Below, piece after piece: positions 1 to 10,610 of a DNA stretch of 64,000 nucleotides. Position numbers and translations under genes: made by a program. Below the pieces are notes generated by a model, which made no database searches, was not told the origin of the DNA, and saw nothing but the letters and a program-made list of their open reading frames with translations. Each line of letters starts with the position of its first letter. The stretch's first letter is position 1. Location of the stretch: NCBI RefSeq assembly GCF_019059575.1, contig NW_024881501.1:2155001-2219000 (forward strand). Direction: 5' to 3'. The stretch comes from Amphibalanus amphitrite (lineage: Eukaryota > Arthropoda > Thecostraca > Balanomorpha > Balanidae).

Positions 1-234
1 ACGCTGATCTATACGTAATCCTCATTTTGCGGATGGTGAATTTTATTGGCGGTAAAACCCCGAACCATATGCCAGCTATTTGGCAGGCTTTTATTCACAG
101 CAGTATTCGAGCAGAGCGACCACACTCGGGCCCGTTGAAATCACTCTCTAAATCTGGATAATCCAGCGTAACGATAGGCGGGCCCGCCTCCGACTGCTGT
201 CAGCGGCACCGCTGGGAGCTCAGCGGGCGCGGCA
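1..234. other. No recognised feature
   Basis: This left edge has mixed composition and no credible coding frame. A TTTATT at 42-47 reads AATAAA on the minus strand. It is the nearest possible poly(A) signal I saw for the minus-strand SMYD gene, but it lies over 1.2 kb downstream and beyond a satellite, so the link is weak. Confidence 0.4.
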
Positions 235-800
235 GTGGGACACACGGAACAGTGGGACACACAGGACAGTGGGACACACAGGACAGTGGGACAGTGGGAC
301 AACGTCGAGAGCCAGACGGTGGGACACTGTCGACGGCCAGATAGTGGGACAGTGGAACACCGTCGACAATGGGACAGCGGGACAGCGGGATACAGTCGAC
401 AGTGGGACAGTGGGACACACAGGACAGTGGGACACACAGGACAGTGGGACAGTGGGACAGTGGGACACTCTCGACAATGGGACAGTGTGACAGCGGGACA
501 GTGAGATACAGTCGACAGTGGGACGTTAGGACAGTTGGAGACAGTCGACAGTCGGACATTGGGACAATGGGGCAGTGGGACATGGCCTACACTCAGACAG
601 TGAATAGTGGGACACAACCGACAGTCAGACAGTGAACAGTGGGACACAACCGACAGTCAGACAGTGAACAGTGGGACACAACCGACAGTCAGACAGCGGA
701 CCGTGGGAGAGTGTGACAGCAGGACAGTGGCAGACAGTCGACAATGGGACAGTGGGACAGCGGGACACAACCGACAGCCAGACAGTGGGACAGTCAAGCA
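235..800. repeat. Minisatellite, GTGGGACA-type unit
   Basis: Degenerate tandem array built on GTGGGACAGT, with variants GGGACACACAGGACA and CGACAGTCAGACAGTGAACA. The period is near 10 bp with longer composite units toward the right. Stop-free frames occur on both strands only because the array lacks stop trinucleotides. It lies about 500 bp downstream of the SMYD stop codon. Confidence 0.9.
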
Positions 801-1289
801 GGGGCAGGGCACTCGGCTAAGCTGTGTGCTACTGGCGGTCGGAAATACACCGGAGCAGACAGGGCCAGTGCCGCCCGCCGATACTCGATAGGGTAATACA
901 CGTCAACAGCACTGCAGCACTGCTGCCCATTGTCAGGTCACCCAGCGTCACGCCGTCCAGGTGGGCAGTGGGTGCTGGGACACTCTGCCGACGGCCCGAC
1001 AGGGCAGCTCTCTGGACCGTGGCACTCCCGATACGGCACAGCAATCTGATCATCGGCGGTCAGTCGGCGGGCGGCCACCTCTCAGCCCACGCCCGCCCCC
1101 GTCCGACCACGTACCGGCGGCTGTCGGCAGATGCCATCTATCTGAGGCGCCGATCTGGCGCTCACCGGTCCCACCCTGCCGGCCGTCAGCAGGGTACTCT
1201 GCTCCGAGCCGCCCCCCGCCCCGCAGACACTCCCTCCGAGCGGCACTCCCTCTGAGCGGACACTGGGCGGCCCGGGACTCGGCCCGCCC
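801..1289. other. GC-rich spacer downstream of SMYD gene
   Basis: No independent gene seen. If the donor-like sequence at the SMYD stop codon is used, this stretch would be intronic; otherwise it is the 3' flank. No AATAAA on the minus strand was noticed within it. Confidence 0.35.
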
Positions 1290-2861
1290 TCACCTGGCCA
1301 GCGAGGCGCGCACCAGTTCGGCCAGCTCGTAGCAGCCTTGCAGCGTGTCCCTGGCCAGCTGGAGCATGGCGCCGCCCTCGGGCGTCGAGGCCGGCTCGTG
1401 GCCCAGCACGCTGACCGCCTCCTCCACGTGCTGACCGGCCGCCTCTAGCGCGGCCAGCAGCTGCCGCGGCGGCGCGCCGGCCGCGTGGCGCCGCTGCGCG
1501 CGCGTCACCTGCGCGTGGTGCAGCTGGAGCAGCAGCAGGCCGCGCAGCCGGCACAGGCCCGGCTCGAAGGTCTGCGCCAGCCCGATCAGCTGCCGGCAGA
1601 AGGCCTCCTTGGCTACCAGCCGGCCCTCGGAGAGCTCGTCCAGCTGGAAGCCGGACACGTTTCCGTAGGCCTGCGCCAGCGCCTGCTTGACGGCCAGCAC
1701 GTGGTAGTTGGCGTCGTGCAGCGGGGAGGCGGCGTGTCGCGCCAGGAACGCCTCCAGCGCCGGTACGGCCGTCTCGGGGATGGCCTGCCGCTCGGCCAGC
1801 AGGCGGGCGTTGAGCTGGCGCACCTGGTCGGCCGGCTCGGCGCGACAGCAGCCGCTGCAGCGCCACGGCGCGTCCGCGTCCGTCGGCTGCTGCGACTCCA
1901 TCATGCCGCCGCACTCGGAGCACCGGTGGCTGCCGTAGTGCGTGCCCAGCTCGGTGGGGTCCACGCAGCGCCGACACTGGCACCGGAAGTACTTGCCGTG
2001 CCAGAGGAAGTTCTGGCGGCGCGCCGTCGGCTCCATCGCACTGACGTACGAGGCGGTGACCTCGTCTCCGGCGGCGATCGGCACCGCGGCGCGCACCAGC
2101 ATCGTGTCGCCGTCCAAACTCAGCTGCGTGTTGGAGACGCACGCGTGGTTGAGCAGCGAGGCGCGCGCGAAGAGGCCGCGCCGCCGGCCGGCGCCGGGCC
2201 GCGGCCGCACCGAGAACGCGTTGACGTCGAGTACGCCGCAGATGCGGTGCAGCAGCTGCTCGTCGGCCTGGACGCCGCAACGGCCGCGCAGGTAGTCCAC
2301 CACGTGGCGCTGGTTGTCGCGGAAGATGGCCGTGTCACGGCGCTGCTCCAGGTGCGACTCGAGCTGCTCCACCTTCTGCCAGAGGCGCGGCTGGTCGCGC
2401 AGCAGCAGCACCCGCAGCGGCAGGATGCAGTCGTAGCGCGCGCACGGCTCGGTGCCGGCCGCCGGCCGGTCGCCGGTGTCGCGCGCCAGCACCTGACACT
2501 CGGCCGCGTGCGCGGCGCTGTCGGCGCACCGGTCGCCGCAGACGGGCCAGCGGCAGCGCGCGCAGGAGGCCGCGCTGGCCGCCAGCAGGCCGCCGCAGCC
2601 CAGACACTGCGGCTCGGCCTCCAGCTGCGGGCCGGCGGCCAGCGGCAGCTCGCGCAGCAGCAGCTGCCCGGCGGCCAGCGCGCGGCCGGCCACCGTGTAG
2701 CGGCCCACGCCGGCCGCCTGGCGCACCGTCAGCGGCTGACACAGCGGCCGGTGCTGCTTCCAGTCGGCCCGCTGACACTGGCGGCCGCAGTAGAAGGGCA
2801 CCGAGCAGCCGGCGCATCGCTGCTCGGCCGGCGCGCCGCAGCGCGCGCACCGCGCCGACAT
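1290..2861 (-). CDS. SMYD-family MYND/SET-domain protein
   Basis: Predicted SET-domain lysine methyltransferase-like protein of the SMYD group, 523 aa in one open frame. The N-terminal MYND zinc finger has C5, C8, C16, C19, C25, C29, H37 and C41 with a CQRADWKQH core. A SET domain split by a Cys-rich insert follows: the NHAC motif is at 238-241, the probable catalytic-pocket Tyr is Y272 (ASYVSAMEP), and a post-SET zinc cluster has C294, C296 and C299 plus a downstream HRCSECGG. The rest is Ala/Leu-rich helical sequence like the C-terminal helices of SMYD proteins. SMYD proteins methylate histone or other substrates in nucleus or cytosol; the substrate here cannot be read. The ATG at 2861 has a good context (GCTGCCATG) and lies just before the MYND finger. 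The gene is very GC-rich, and a 536-codon antisense shadow frame overlaps it. The stop TGA lies inside a strong 5' splice consensus (CAG|GTGAGG), so the C-terminus may continue in another exon. SmydA-like is a possible sub-assignment, not proven. Confidence 0.88.
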   Translation of the reverse strand: MSARCARCGAPAEQRCAGCSVPFYCGRQCQRADWKQHRPLCQPLTVRQAAGVGRYTVAGRALAAGQLLLRELPLAAGPQLEAEPQCLGCGGLLAASAASCARCRWPVCGDRCADSAAHAAECQVLARDTGDRPAAGTEPCARYDCILPLRVLLLRDQPRLWQKVEQLESHLEQRRDTAIFRDNQRHVVDYLRGRCGVQADEQLLHRICGVLDVNAFSVRPRPGAGRRRGLFARASLLNHACVSNTQLSLDGDTMLVRAAVPIAAGDEVTASYVSAMEPTARRQNFLWHGKYFRCQCRRCVDPTELGTHYGSHRCSECGGMMESQQPTDADAPWRCSGCCRAEPADQVRQLNARLLAERQAIPETAVPALEAFLARHAASPLHDANYHVLAVKQALAQAYGNVSGFQLDELSEGRLVAKEAFCRQLIGLAQTFEPGLCRLRGLLLLQLHHAQVTRAQRRHAAGAPPRQLLAALEAAGQHVEEAVSVLGHEPASTPEGGAMLQLARDTLQGCYELAELVRASLAR

Positions 2862-2890
2862 GGCAGCGCCGGTCCCGCCGAGCTGCCCGT

Positions 2891-2905
2891 CTGCAACAAA
2901 ACAAA
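2891..2905 (-). other. Splice acceptor upstream of SMYD start
   Basis: On the minus strand a T-rich tract ends in TTTGTTTTGTTGCAG at 2905-2891, a strong 3' splice site. The exon would begin at 2890, giving 29 nt before the ATG at 2861. The SMYD coding exon is therefore probably preceded by an intron. Confidence 0.65.
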
Positions 2906-3587
2906 CCTATTAAACGCACATCAATCTAATTCCCATGAAAGCAGATGGTGGCTAGCTGGTTTTAATGATCCAGTTTTAATAACGATGATTGGGTTTTCAG
3001 GGCGCCGGCCACACTGTATGGTTATCAGCGGCCACCATATCGGCTTTACGATGTCGGCGATGCCCCGTCGGAGCGCACACAATGCATCCTCCTGACGTTT
3101 ACCGGTTTACAGCTGGCCTGTTGTCCCCCGCTGCATGACTTGTACCCGTGAGTTACGACACGTGGGGGAAACTAACGAGCCCGGGAAACGGCCAGCTTGT
3201 CCGGCTCTCTGTCAAAGCCGAGCATTATCGGCGCCACCGGGCGCCTTTCAGCGTGCCCGCGCAATCAGTGGGCTGTTACGGCCGCCCGGACGGCCGCCGG
3301 CTGCGAAGGCGTCCACGCGCCCCGCCGTCCCTCCAGCCTTGCAGCCGGTCTGGCAGCTCACCGGCACAGCCGAGCGCCGCCCGCCGGCGCCGCACCCACA
3401 AACTGCGGAGCGCGGGCCACCTCCGAGCGCCTGTAGTGTCATCTAAGAGCAGCTCTCCACGACGCTCACATCAGCTAGTAAAACTCTGCGGACGAAACAC
3501 GGCAAAAAGCCGAGGGACTTAATCAGAGGTCGATAAAATGCTTGGAGTTGCTCCAACGAACATCTTAGTCCCATCACTGTCTCCAAC
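2906..3587. other. Probable intron or flank, no gene seen
   Basis: Mixed composition, with a GC-rich block around 3250-3450. No credible coding sequence was recognised. By position it is probably part of the intron upstream of the SMYD coding exon. Confidence 0.35.
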
Positions 3588-3800
3588 TTAGCCCTCGCCT
3601 GGCGGGAGGGGGGGGGGGTGCAGCCTCCCTAAGTTTTTTTTTTCGCGAATAGCGTAAAAGGTGGTGTCGCGTAGCGCCGCAAAATTTGGCACAACGTCTG
3701 GGAATGAGCCTCTTGCGATATATCCTGAAAATTTCAGGTGCCAGTCATTTCAGGACCTGGATTATGACTATGAAAAGTACGACCAGTATTGGTACTCACA
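3588..3800. mobile_element. piggyBac-like MITE, one-end fragment
   Basis: A TTAG (mutated TTAA) is followed by CCCTCGCC, a G-run, GTGCAGCCTCCC and then TTTTTCGCGAATAGCG. This is the short-end signature of the TTAA elements annotated elsewhere in the window. The opposite end is not found, so the copy is truncated and its right limit is approximate. Confidence 0.55.
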
Positions 3801-5265
3801 CCTTTCCTTTAAATTAGACGGATAAACAGGCGCCATGCCTATAAATTTGCCCAAGCAAATGATATGCTAGACGAACAATGCATGCACAACTGTCTAATCA
3901 CTGCCAATTGCCGCGTCGGCACACCGGCATCTTCTCACCTTCTCCCCACACGGCCTTGACTCCCCAACTCACACCATCACACTACTGCACACGGTGACCG
4001 GTCACACGGTGGATCTGAATGCCTACGTTTTCATGCCAAAGTCTGAAACAACTAACGATTATCATCAGCGTAGAAATGTTGAAATTTAGCATTTTAAAGC
4101 TTTTAACTTAAAACTTTATAAGTGTGTTTTAACGCACTTGTCCTTATTGATTGAGAAAAGAGCGCACTTTTGATCGTATTACCTTATACGAAGTAACGCA
4201 ATCGAAGTGTGATTCCGGTCCACTGTGCGTTTTCAGGCGCGCTCGATAAAACACCCAGGCCTGGAGAAAGTTGGAAGGGTGATTTTCTGATCCTCCTTAC
4301 CACAAAATGACCCTAAGCGAAAAAATGCCCGCGGGGCGCTGCCAACGCGGGCCAGCGGCCCTGCTAGTAAGAGCGAAAATCAATGCATGTGTATGCGGAG
4401 CACACCCTTAGCGCTACGATGGCTCCTTGGAGACACCTGGAGAAACCTCTGCCGGCAGAAGGGTCAGGTCCCTCGCAGACGGCGCGGCACGGCGGGAGCT
4501 TAGCGGGTGGCCTAGCCGGAAAGAGGATAAAAATAGCCGACTGGCCCGACCCAGCGAGGGGTGACCGAAGGGTGACCAGGAGTGAATGAGGGAACATACA
4601 CGCGGTACCGAGCAGCCGATAACAGCACCGGACGATTAGAAAGTCATAAGTCAATGCTGTATTTTAGGCGTAAGGAAGCATCCATGTAGACGGGCGGACT
4701 GTCTCCAGCTCTTCCAAGTATTGCTAATATCTTGCTCCAACGAGCGTTGACACGTTGGAAGTTTTATCGACCACTGGACTTAATACCCTCAGCTTTATGA
4801 CCATCAATGCAAGTGGAAGTGCACATTTGGGCTAAATTTAGAAACGGTTTGCTCCGCACGCGCATAGCGTGGATGTCTTCAGGAGAGGGAGGGATTCATT
4901 ACCCTTACGAGCGGCGCTCATGGGACCGAGGCACCGAGCAGACTGGTGGGGCTGGGGAGCGATACGAGAGGCCTTAATCGCGGGCTGCAATGCGTTATTG
5001 TGCTGGTTTTAATTGAATACTCACACGCTTCTGCCGGAAATTTCAGTAAATAGCAATTAGGAACTTAGAGAGGGCAGCAAGCATGGATATCAGCGTAGGT
5101 AGATGGGCTTGGATACTCTAATGCATGGATTTCGATCTTTTCCGTACTCGGAAGATTAATTATTGTTTTCTGATTGCGCCGTTGGCGTAAGACAGAAACG
5201 ATGGCGTGGTCACTGCGGCTGGGCAGCAGCTCAGCCGGCGGCCCCTGCAGCTACCCCGGGACTGT
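3801..5265. other. Unannotated non-coding
   Basis: No coding, RNA or repeat signal strong enough to name. It may lie within the intron upstream of the SMYD exon if the candidate exon near 5.6 kb belongs to that gene. Confidence 0.35.
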
Positions 5266-5560
5266 CCTCAGTACCCCAGCCGTGTCCCCAGCACCCCAGC
5301 CGTGTCCCCAGCACCCCAGCCGTGTCCCCAGCACCCCAGCCGTGTCCCCAGCACCCCAGCCGTGTCCCCAGCACCCCAGCCGTGTCCCCCGTACCCCAGT
5401 TATGTTCCCAGCGCCCCAGCCGTGTCCCCAGCACCCCAGCCGTGTCCCCAGTACCAACCCCAGCCGTGTCCCCAGCACCCCAGCCGTGTCCCCAGTACCA
5501 ACCCCAGCCGTGTCCCCAGCACCCCAGCCGTGTCCCCAGTACCAACCCCAGCCGTCTCCC
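5266..5560. repeat. 20-bp minisatellite
   Basis: Tandem CGTGTCCCCAGCACCCCAGC units. The first six to seven copies are nearly perfect. The rightmost copies carry a GTACCAACCCC variant that lengthens the unit. All frames are open across it, giving Pro/Val-rich or Gly/Trp-rich artefact translations. Confidence 0.95.
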
Positions 5561-5567
5561 GACTCAC

Positions 5568-5690
5568 CGGTGAAGTGCAGGGCGCGCCCCCGGCCGGTGA
5601 TCCAGCTGTCCGCGGAGGAGACCACTGCCCACGGCTCAGCCCGCTGACGGAACGTGAGGCGGGCGCCGCGACCCCTGCCGGCGCCTCCGG
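5568..5690 (-). other. Candidate upstream exon with strong donor
   Basis: On the minus strand an open frame runs through FRQRAEPWAVVSS and DSWITGRGRALHFT and ends at a consensus donor, ACCG|GTGAGT, exon end at 5568. The sequence looks more protein-like than its surroundings. Joining it to the acceptor at 2891 keeps phase with the SMYD ATG: donor phase 1, and 29 nt before the ATG. There is no in-frame ATG upstream before a stop near 5938, so it would be an internal coding exon or 5' UTR. The exon start is not determined; a CCGGCAG near 5690 is one candidate acceptor. Membership of the SMYD gene is inference. Confidence 0.35.
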
Positions 5691-6099
5691 CACTGGCGCC
5701 CGGAGCCCGGCCAGGGGCGCGCCCAGGCGCCGCGCCGCAGCGGCCGGCCCCGCTGCCGGGAGGCGGGCGGAGCGCCGCTCGTGGAGCCGCGCCCGCGCCG
5801 CCCCTGGCCGTGGTAAAATTAGGCGCCGTCCGCCGCCCGCCCCTGGCAGGACGTCCCCAGCTGAGCGGCTCCCGGCGGCCCGGCCCGCCCCCCCCCCCCC
5901 CCTTCCGCCCGGCGGCACGGCCCCCCCCCACACGGAACTATACCGCCTCCCCCTCCCGCCCAGCGGAGCTGTCAGCACTGAGCTACTATTCACGTTGGTA
6001 AATGAGTTTCATTTTACCTGTATTGTATGTAATGTACCTGTATTGTACCTGTATTGCACAAGTACGCTGCGTAATATACCACTTTTATCACATAAAACA
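5691..6099. other. GC-rich block with long C-runs
   Basis: Very GC-rich to about 5960, with C homopolymers near 5889 and 5926, then AT-richer. It could be a CpG-rich promoter-like region for a minus-strand transcript, but no core promoter element is recognisable. Confidence 0.3.
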
Positions 6100-6260
6100 C
6101 AACCCACACCGGGTGGAGGGGGCCGCTCAATTAGCTCCCCCCCCCCCCCCTCCTCAGTTTCTGGCACATTCAAAAATAGGAGAATGTCCCTTATAGAGGG
6201 GTTTTGCCCGCTGGAGACTAAACCATTGGCTATAGTTCAAAGCTGAGAGCACAAAGGTGA
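6100..6260. mobile_element. Degenerate MITE fragment
   Basis: CCCACACCGGGTGGAGGGGG followed by GCTCAATTAGC and a C-run resembles the end hairpin of the TTAA elements. GCCCGCTGGAGACTAAACC around 6207 matches by eye the interior fragment at 60221-60270. Old and truncated. Confidence 0.4.
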
Positions 6261-6418
6261 AGCCTGCCTGGTCAGGACCCGGTGAAAAGCTCGGCCGGAG
6301 TGCACCCTTGAAATGGCATGCTCCTTTACCAACGAACGGAGAGCTGCAAAGGAACATCACAAGTAGACATGCCAGATTGTGGGCTAGTTTGACTGATATA
6401 ATAATCGTCATGCATCAA

Positions 6419-7468
6419 TTAACCCTCGCCGGACCTATTGGTGTTCTACATACGCGCCGGCCGAGGGGGGGGGGGGGCGGGTACAACCCCCATCGCCGTT
6501 TCGCCCCTGGCGAAGCTAGCGCGTCGTGGAAAAAACGAGCGTGTGCGCCGTTACGAGACGCAGAGATTGGTACCCGATTTTAAGGTCCTAGGTCAACCGG
6601 TGACCTCTGAGGTCAGGTCAAGTGCCCCAGGGTACGGTTCAGTTTTTGGTCAATAACTTCGCAAAAACGGCCGCAGAGCCGCGATTTTGGCAGCATCGTG
6701 TTCGCCTTGCTTAGGCGCGTCGAATGATATACTTTTTGTTCGGGTCAGGTCAACTTGGGGTGTTGACCTCAGGTCAAGGTCAGGTCAGCACCCCCAGGTC
6801 ACGAAGCTGGTCGAAAGAGGTCATGTCGCATATCATTCGATTTGGCAGGTCGTCCTGAGTCCATTGGTGGCTTCCGCGACTCGCTAGCTCAATTTGATCA
6901 AGAGTTATTGACGAAAAACTAATATGACCTTGATGACGTCATAAATGACGTCACGCAAGGTCAACATTGCAAAAATGACGCATCTAACCTTCTAAGGAGT
7001 ACATCAAATCACGATTCTGTGTGCTTGAGATAGTTGGAGATCGTTCCCGGCGCCAGAATAGCAGTTTTCATTTTCCCCATTGACTTATAATGGTGAGGTC
7101 ACGAAAATGACCTGACCTCATATGACCTTTAGGAAAAATCCGAGATATACAAGTTGTGAGACTTATAATGGATACTAGATTCTGCAAGTTTCATTTCCCT
7201 GTGACATCTCCTCTGGCAGTGAGGGTGTTGCGAAGTTGCGACATCTGAAGACCGTGCAGAGGTTCACTTATGACGTCATAGGTCAGTGACCTGACCTGAC
7301 CCAAAAATGCGGTTGGTGTCAAAAGATCTGGCTTGAATCAAAGGTCAGGTATGCCAAGTTTCAGCACTCTATCGCCAGCGTGTTCGGAGCTATCGCGAAA
7401 AAAAAACTATGGGGGGCGGCCTATGGGGGGCGGCACCCGCCCCCCCCCCCTCGGCCGGCAAGGGTTAA
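6419..7468. mobile_element. piggyBac-like MITE, complete
   Basis: TTAA at 6419-6422 and 7465-7468 flank CCCTCGCCGG and its right counterpart CCGGCAAGGG. The left is the long end: the inner motif CGGCCGAGGGG recurs about 27-28 nt after the first eight terminal bases. The right is the short end, with GGGGGCGGCACCCGCCCC directly inside the repeat. The interior has many AGGTCA/TGACCT half-sites, TCAAGGTCA near 6774, and the core CCATTGACTTATAATGG at 7077-7093. There is no transposase frame, so it is non-autonomous. Confidence 0.82.
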
Positions 7469-7476
7469 GTGTGCTG

Positions 7477-7560
7477 TTAACCCGCGCGGGGCCGTTGCTC
7501 GGCGCCCCTGCGCCGGGCCGGGGACATTTGAACACCCCCCCCCCCCATCTAGTTTGGCCC
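7477..7560. mobile_element. piggyBac-like MITE, long-end fragment
   Basis: Eight bases right of the previous element is TTAA (7477-7480) then CCCGCGCGGGGCCG. The motif GGGCCGGGG is repeated 26 nt later, followed by GGGGACATTTGAACACCCC. This is the long end only; the body is lost. Confidence 0.6.
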
Positions 7561-7900
7561 CTGCACTGAGAAAACAGTATCCCCATTTTCGGTCTCAGAG
7601 ACCAGTTTTCGGGCTAATGTACCATATTCAAAACAGACAGCACATTTCGAGAATACTTTCTGAGCAACGCCACATGGGCTCATACGATCCCTGAAATCGG
7701 TATCATTGATCGCAGAAACAGAGCTCAGTCAGTACCCATTATCGGTGTCAAGCTCTAAAACTAGTCTCACTATGATACCAGTTTTCAGCCTGATCCCCAT
7801 TTTCGAGCTCACCTGATTCCAGTTTGAGGGCTCAAATTGTGTGGTGAAGCCAATATTAGGGCTCACCTGATCTCGCTTTTCGGGGCTTTGGTAAAAACTG
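7561..7900. repeat. Degenerate GAGCCC/GGGCTC repeat tract
   Basis: Loose repeats of phrases such as GGGCTCACCTGAT, CCCCATTTTCGAGCTC and GGTCTCAGAGACCAG. A similar tract, also built on GAGCCC...TTTTCGGGGCT, lies at about 12740-12910. An ancient tandem or dispersed repeat is the simplest reading. Confidence 0.4.
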
Positions 7901-8601
7901 GATTGCGTCAGCTGGCTGGCCAGCTGGCGACGCACGAAAGGTATTTAATTTTAGATATAAGCGCGGTAGTAGGATGGACATAAATATTTCCAATGGCTTC
8001 AAATGAAAAATTGATTGGTAAATATTTATTCTTTTATATCTATAATCTAGCATTGATATGTAAGAAGCTCTGCTAGCGCCACCGTACGGCGCCAGCTGGC
8101 AAAAAATCCAGTTAATACCAGAGTCCGCTTTTCGTCCGATGCAGCCCCTCCTCCCCCCTCCCCCGTGTCCAGCAGCTGCGAATAAGACGAAGCCGCGGAC
8201 AAACTTTTTTATTTTTGCTCGGCCAGCCTAGCGCCAGTCTCGAGCGGTGGGACGGTTAACCCGGCAATTTTGGCCGGGATGCAAAAGTTACGTTAAACCG
8301 GTTTATGTTAACCCGGGAGCAAATAACAACGTGGGAGCCTATCTTAGGTGTGGCAAAGCTAACGGAGTAGGTACTTAGAAGGTACTGGAACCGAAAACAC
8401 AACATTGGTTCATGTATTTATTAACATTCATACACACAGTCATACTTGTGCAAGGTGTCAGTGTTCGGTTGTGGGGTGTAATAGCCAGGGAAAAAGTTCT
8501 ATGAACTGAAAAACCCGGCGCCTATTACTTCGCAACACGGTTGTGTATTCAATATGAACTGCAAGGAGTGCAGACGACATTGCCTGTGCTAACTTAACGT
8601 C
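7901..8601. other. Unannotated non-coding
   Basis: AT-rich then mixed sequence. No feature recognised. Confidence 0.35.
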
Positions 8602-9680
8602 TCACGGGCAGCGCCGCGCTCTGACACCTTGGTCCCAGGGTGCAGGGTCCCAGAAGCGGCGGCGTTTCTGACCGCAAATCGCCGGAGAGCCGGTCGACGC
8701 CGTTGAGGGGACTGAGCAGGCCGCTGCCAGCTCCACCTTCACGTCCGCGCGGCGCAGCTCGGTGTGCGGCGGCGGCTCATCGCGCGGGCCGCACCCGTCC
8801 GTCCGCTGCACGAGCCGCTTTTCGATCCGACAGCGCAACACCGGCACGCCATTGTGCTGGCTGAGCGGCGGCAGCGGCACGTAGGCAACAAAACAGTAGA
8901 AATCGATGGGCCTGGATCGGTGTTGCCAGCAACGCCGGCAGCGGCGCGGCGGGAGGCGCCAGTGCCGCCGTCGGGGACGTGTGCCCTTCGCTGCGCTCAT
9001 TCGAGTTGGCCTGCCGGCCGCGCGGCGTAGTCCTTTTGACACGGTGCGAGAAGAGCCGGATGAAGGTGGACTTTTTATTGGCGTTGCTGGTGCTCACGCC
9101 GCCGGCGTCCAGTTTGGGCGGCAAGTCCGAGTACCAGGAGTCGGACAAGTCCCGCGCGAACGCCGCCAGCCGGTCGTCGTCACTGCTGGCGGCGGCCTGC
9201 CGACGGCGCTGCCTCAGAATCGGACGAGTCGGTGGTACTGAGCACCTCGCGGGACGGGTAGCTGGGAGTGGGCCGGCCGCGGCCCCTGCCAGGCCGCGCC
9301 ACCTTCACCGGCGCAGCCGCCTTCAAACTGCCCTTGCTGGGCGGCGGGTTGGTCGGCGGAGGCGGCAGCGGTGCCTCGACGTCAGTCCGAGTCGCTGTCA
9401 CTGGGCGGCCGCCGCGGAGACGGCTTCTGTTTGACCCGCAGCCGGCCTGGGCCGGCTCGGCGCCCTCGGCCGGCGGCGCGCGCCGTTTCGAGCGTTTCAC
9501 CTTTTCACTGTTCCTCTCGCCTGGTCCTCAGCGTCGAGCGGCTCGGCGCTGTTCGGTTTCATGTGGCCCATGCTGCTGGGAAACTCGGGTGGGGACAGCT
9601 TTCTGACTGGAGTGCCGTCGAAGATGGAGGAGACGGGGGTGCTCGCAGAGTCCTTGCCCAATGCCCATGATAGAGCCGAG
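8602..9680 (-). pseudogene. Frameshifted Ser-rich AT-hook-like nuclear protein relic
   Basis: On the minus strand, good protein sequence continues across at least four frame changes. In order it reads a Ser/Pro stretch (KDSASTPVSSIFDGTPV), a basic block (EKVKRSKRRAPP), acidic serines (PSDSDSD), an AT-hook-like GRGRGRP, STTDSSDSE, then SDSWYSDLPPK and NKKSTFIRLFSHR. A further segment (HNGVPVLRCRIEKRL) lies near 8820-8880. An AT-hook binds AT-rich minor groove, so a nuclear role is plausible. The Ser/acidic pattern with a VPVLRCRI-like strand recalls the AF4/FMR2 (Lilliputian) family, but I cannot confirm this. The frameshifts may be decay, hidden introns or indel errors in the assembly. The upper end abuts a LINE fragment. 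No gene symbol is assigned. Confidence 0.45.
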
Positions 9681-9689
9681 GCTCAACTG

Positions 9690-10610
9690 GACGCCCAGCT
9701 TAATCGGGCTATCGCCGCCCTCCTTCTATGGTGGATTCTTCGGCCCCCTACAGCCACTAGGGCCATCATATACTCCCAGATGGCGGCACCTAGGGGATGA
9801 GGGGGGGGGGGTGTCTGGGCCACTTGTCCACCTCGTGGCGTCGCCAGCGACGCCTGCGAGTCGGAGCAAATGATTTTGGGGTCTTCCTCGAAGGACGGGT
9901 GCTCCAGATGTTGCTTTGCCGTCTTGAGCGCCACCATCTCAGATCGGTAACTGGAGCAGATCCTCCCCGCCGCCTCCCGCAGTACCAATGTTGTACTGTC
10001 TGGGTGCTCGGTGAGAACCCCAGCGCCGCCTTCCTATTACTCCCCCGGTCGCAGACCCGTCGACCCAGGCCCACGTCGCACGCTGGGGGAGCGCTCCCAG
10101 GCACGCCTCCGCAGCTGCACTCCTCCTCGCTGTCGCGGACGCCCCGATCGGCAGCCGGTCCAGGTGGACCGTGACGCCGTCTGTTGGCGTCTACGGGGGC
10201 AGTCTCGTGGATAAGCGCGCCTCGGCGGGCAGCGCCACTCCAGTGGTCCCACACCGCTCCCCCGCGCTCTCTCCAGCCGGTCACTGACTTCAGTCACGGT
10301 TGGGGGGGGGGGGCTTCCGCCACGACGCGGCGGGTCCTCCGACGGGAGGGAGAGCGCCTTCGCCAGTAGGCGCGATGCCAGCGCATCCCTCCTCATCTCT
10401 CCATCGGCACGACGCCCGCCTCTGCCCTCACGGCGAGTCTTGGAGCATGGAAATCGGGCAGCCAGTGATGACTCATGCCACCATCAGCATCTCCGCCTCC
10501 AGGACGCCAAGATGTGTGGCCGCAGCCGCAGGCAGCCACGCCGACCCCGCTGCCCGCATGCCCAAGTAGTCTCGAATCGCTGACACCTCTCCTGAAACAA
10601 GAGTGGTGTC
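9690..10610 (-). pseudogene. Non-LTR retrotransposon fragment with RNase H
   Basis: Minus-strand remnant of the C-terminal part of a LINE polyprotein. An RNase H domain is readable across one frameshift: WVDGSATGGV (first catalytic Asp, about 10080), then GAGVLTEHPD, then YRSEMVALKTAK (catalytic Glu, about 9940) and IICSDSQASLAT (next Asp, about 9860). Upstream, linker-like sequence with DALASRLLAKALSLP and TPTDGVTVHLDRLPIG is typical of the region between reverse transcriptase and RNase H in such elements. Stops and frameshifts break it throughout. The histidine-containing end of RNase H is missing near 9700, where the sequence runs into the Ser-rich relic. The clade is not determined. Confidence 0.7.

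Noticed and set aside
1485..3095. 536-codon plus-strand frame antisense to the SMYD gene
   Set aside because: Shadow of GC-rich codon use; no recognisable domain, while the minus strand has clear MYND and SET motifs.
6137..6150. Long C- and G-runs as assembly gaps or adaptor remnants
   Set aside because: Nearly all recur at fixed places inside MITE ends, so they are element features, although their exact lengths may be unreliable.
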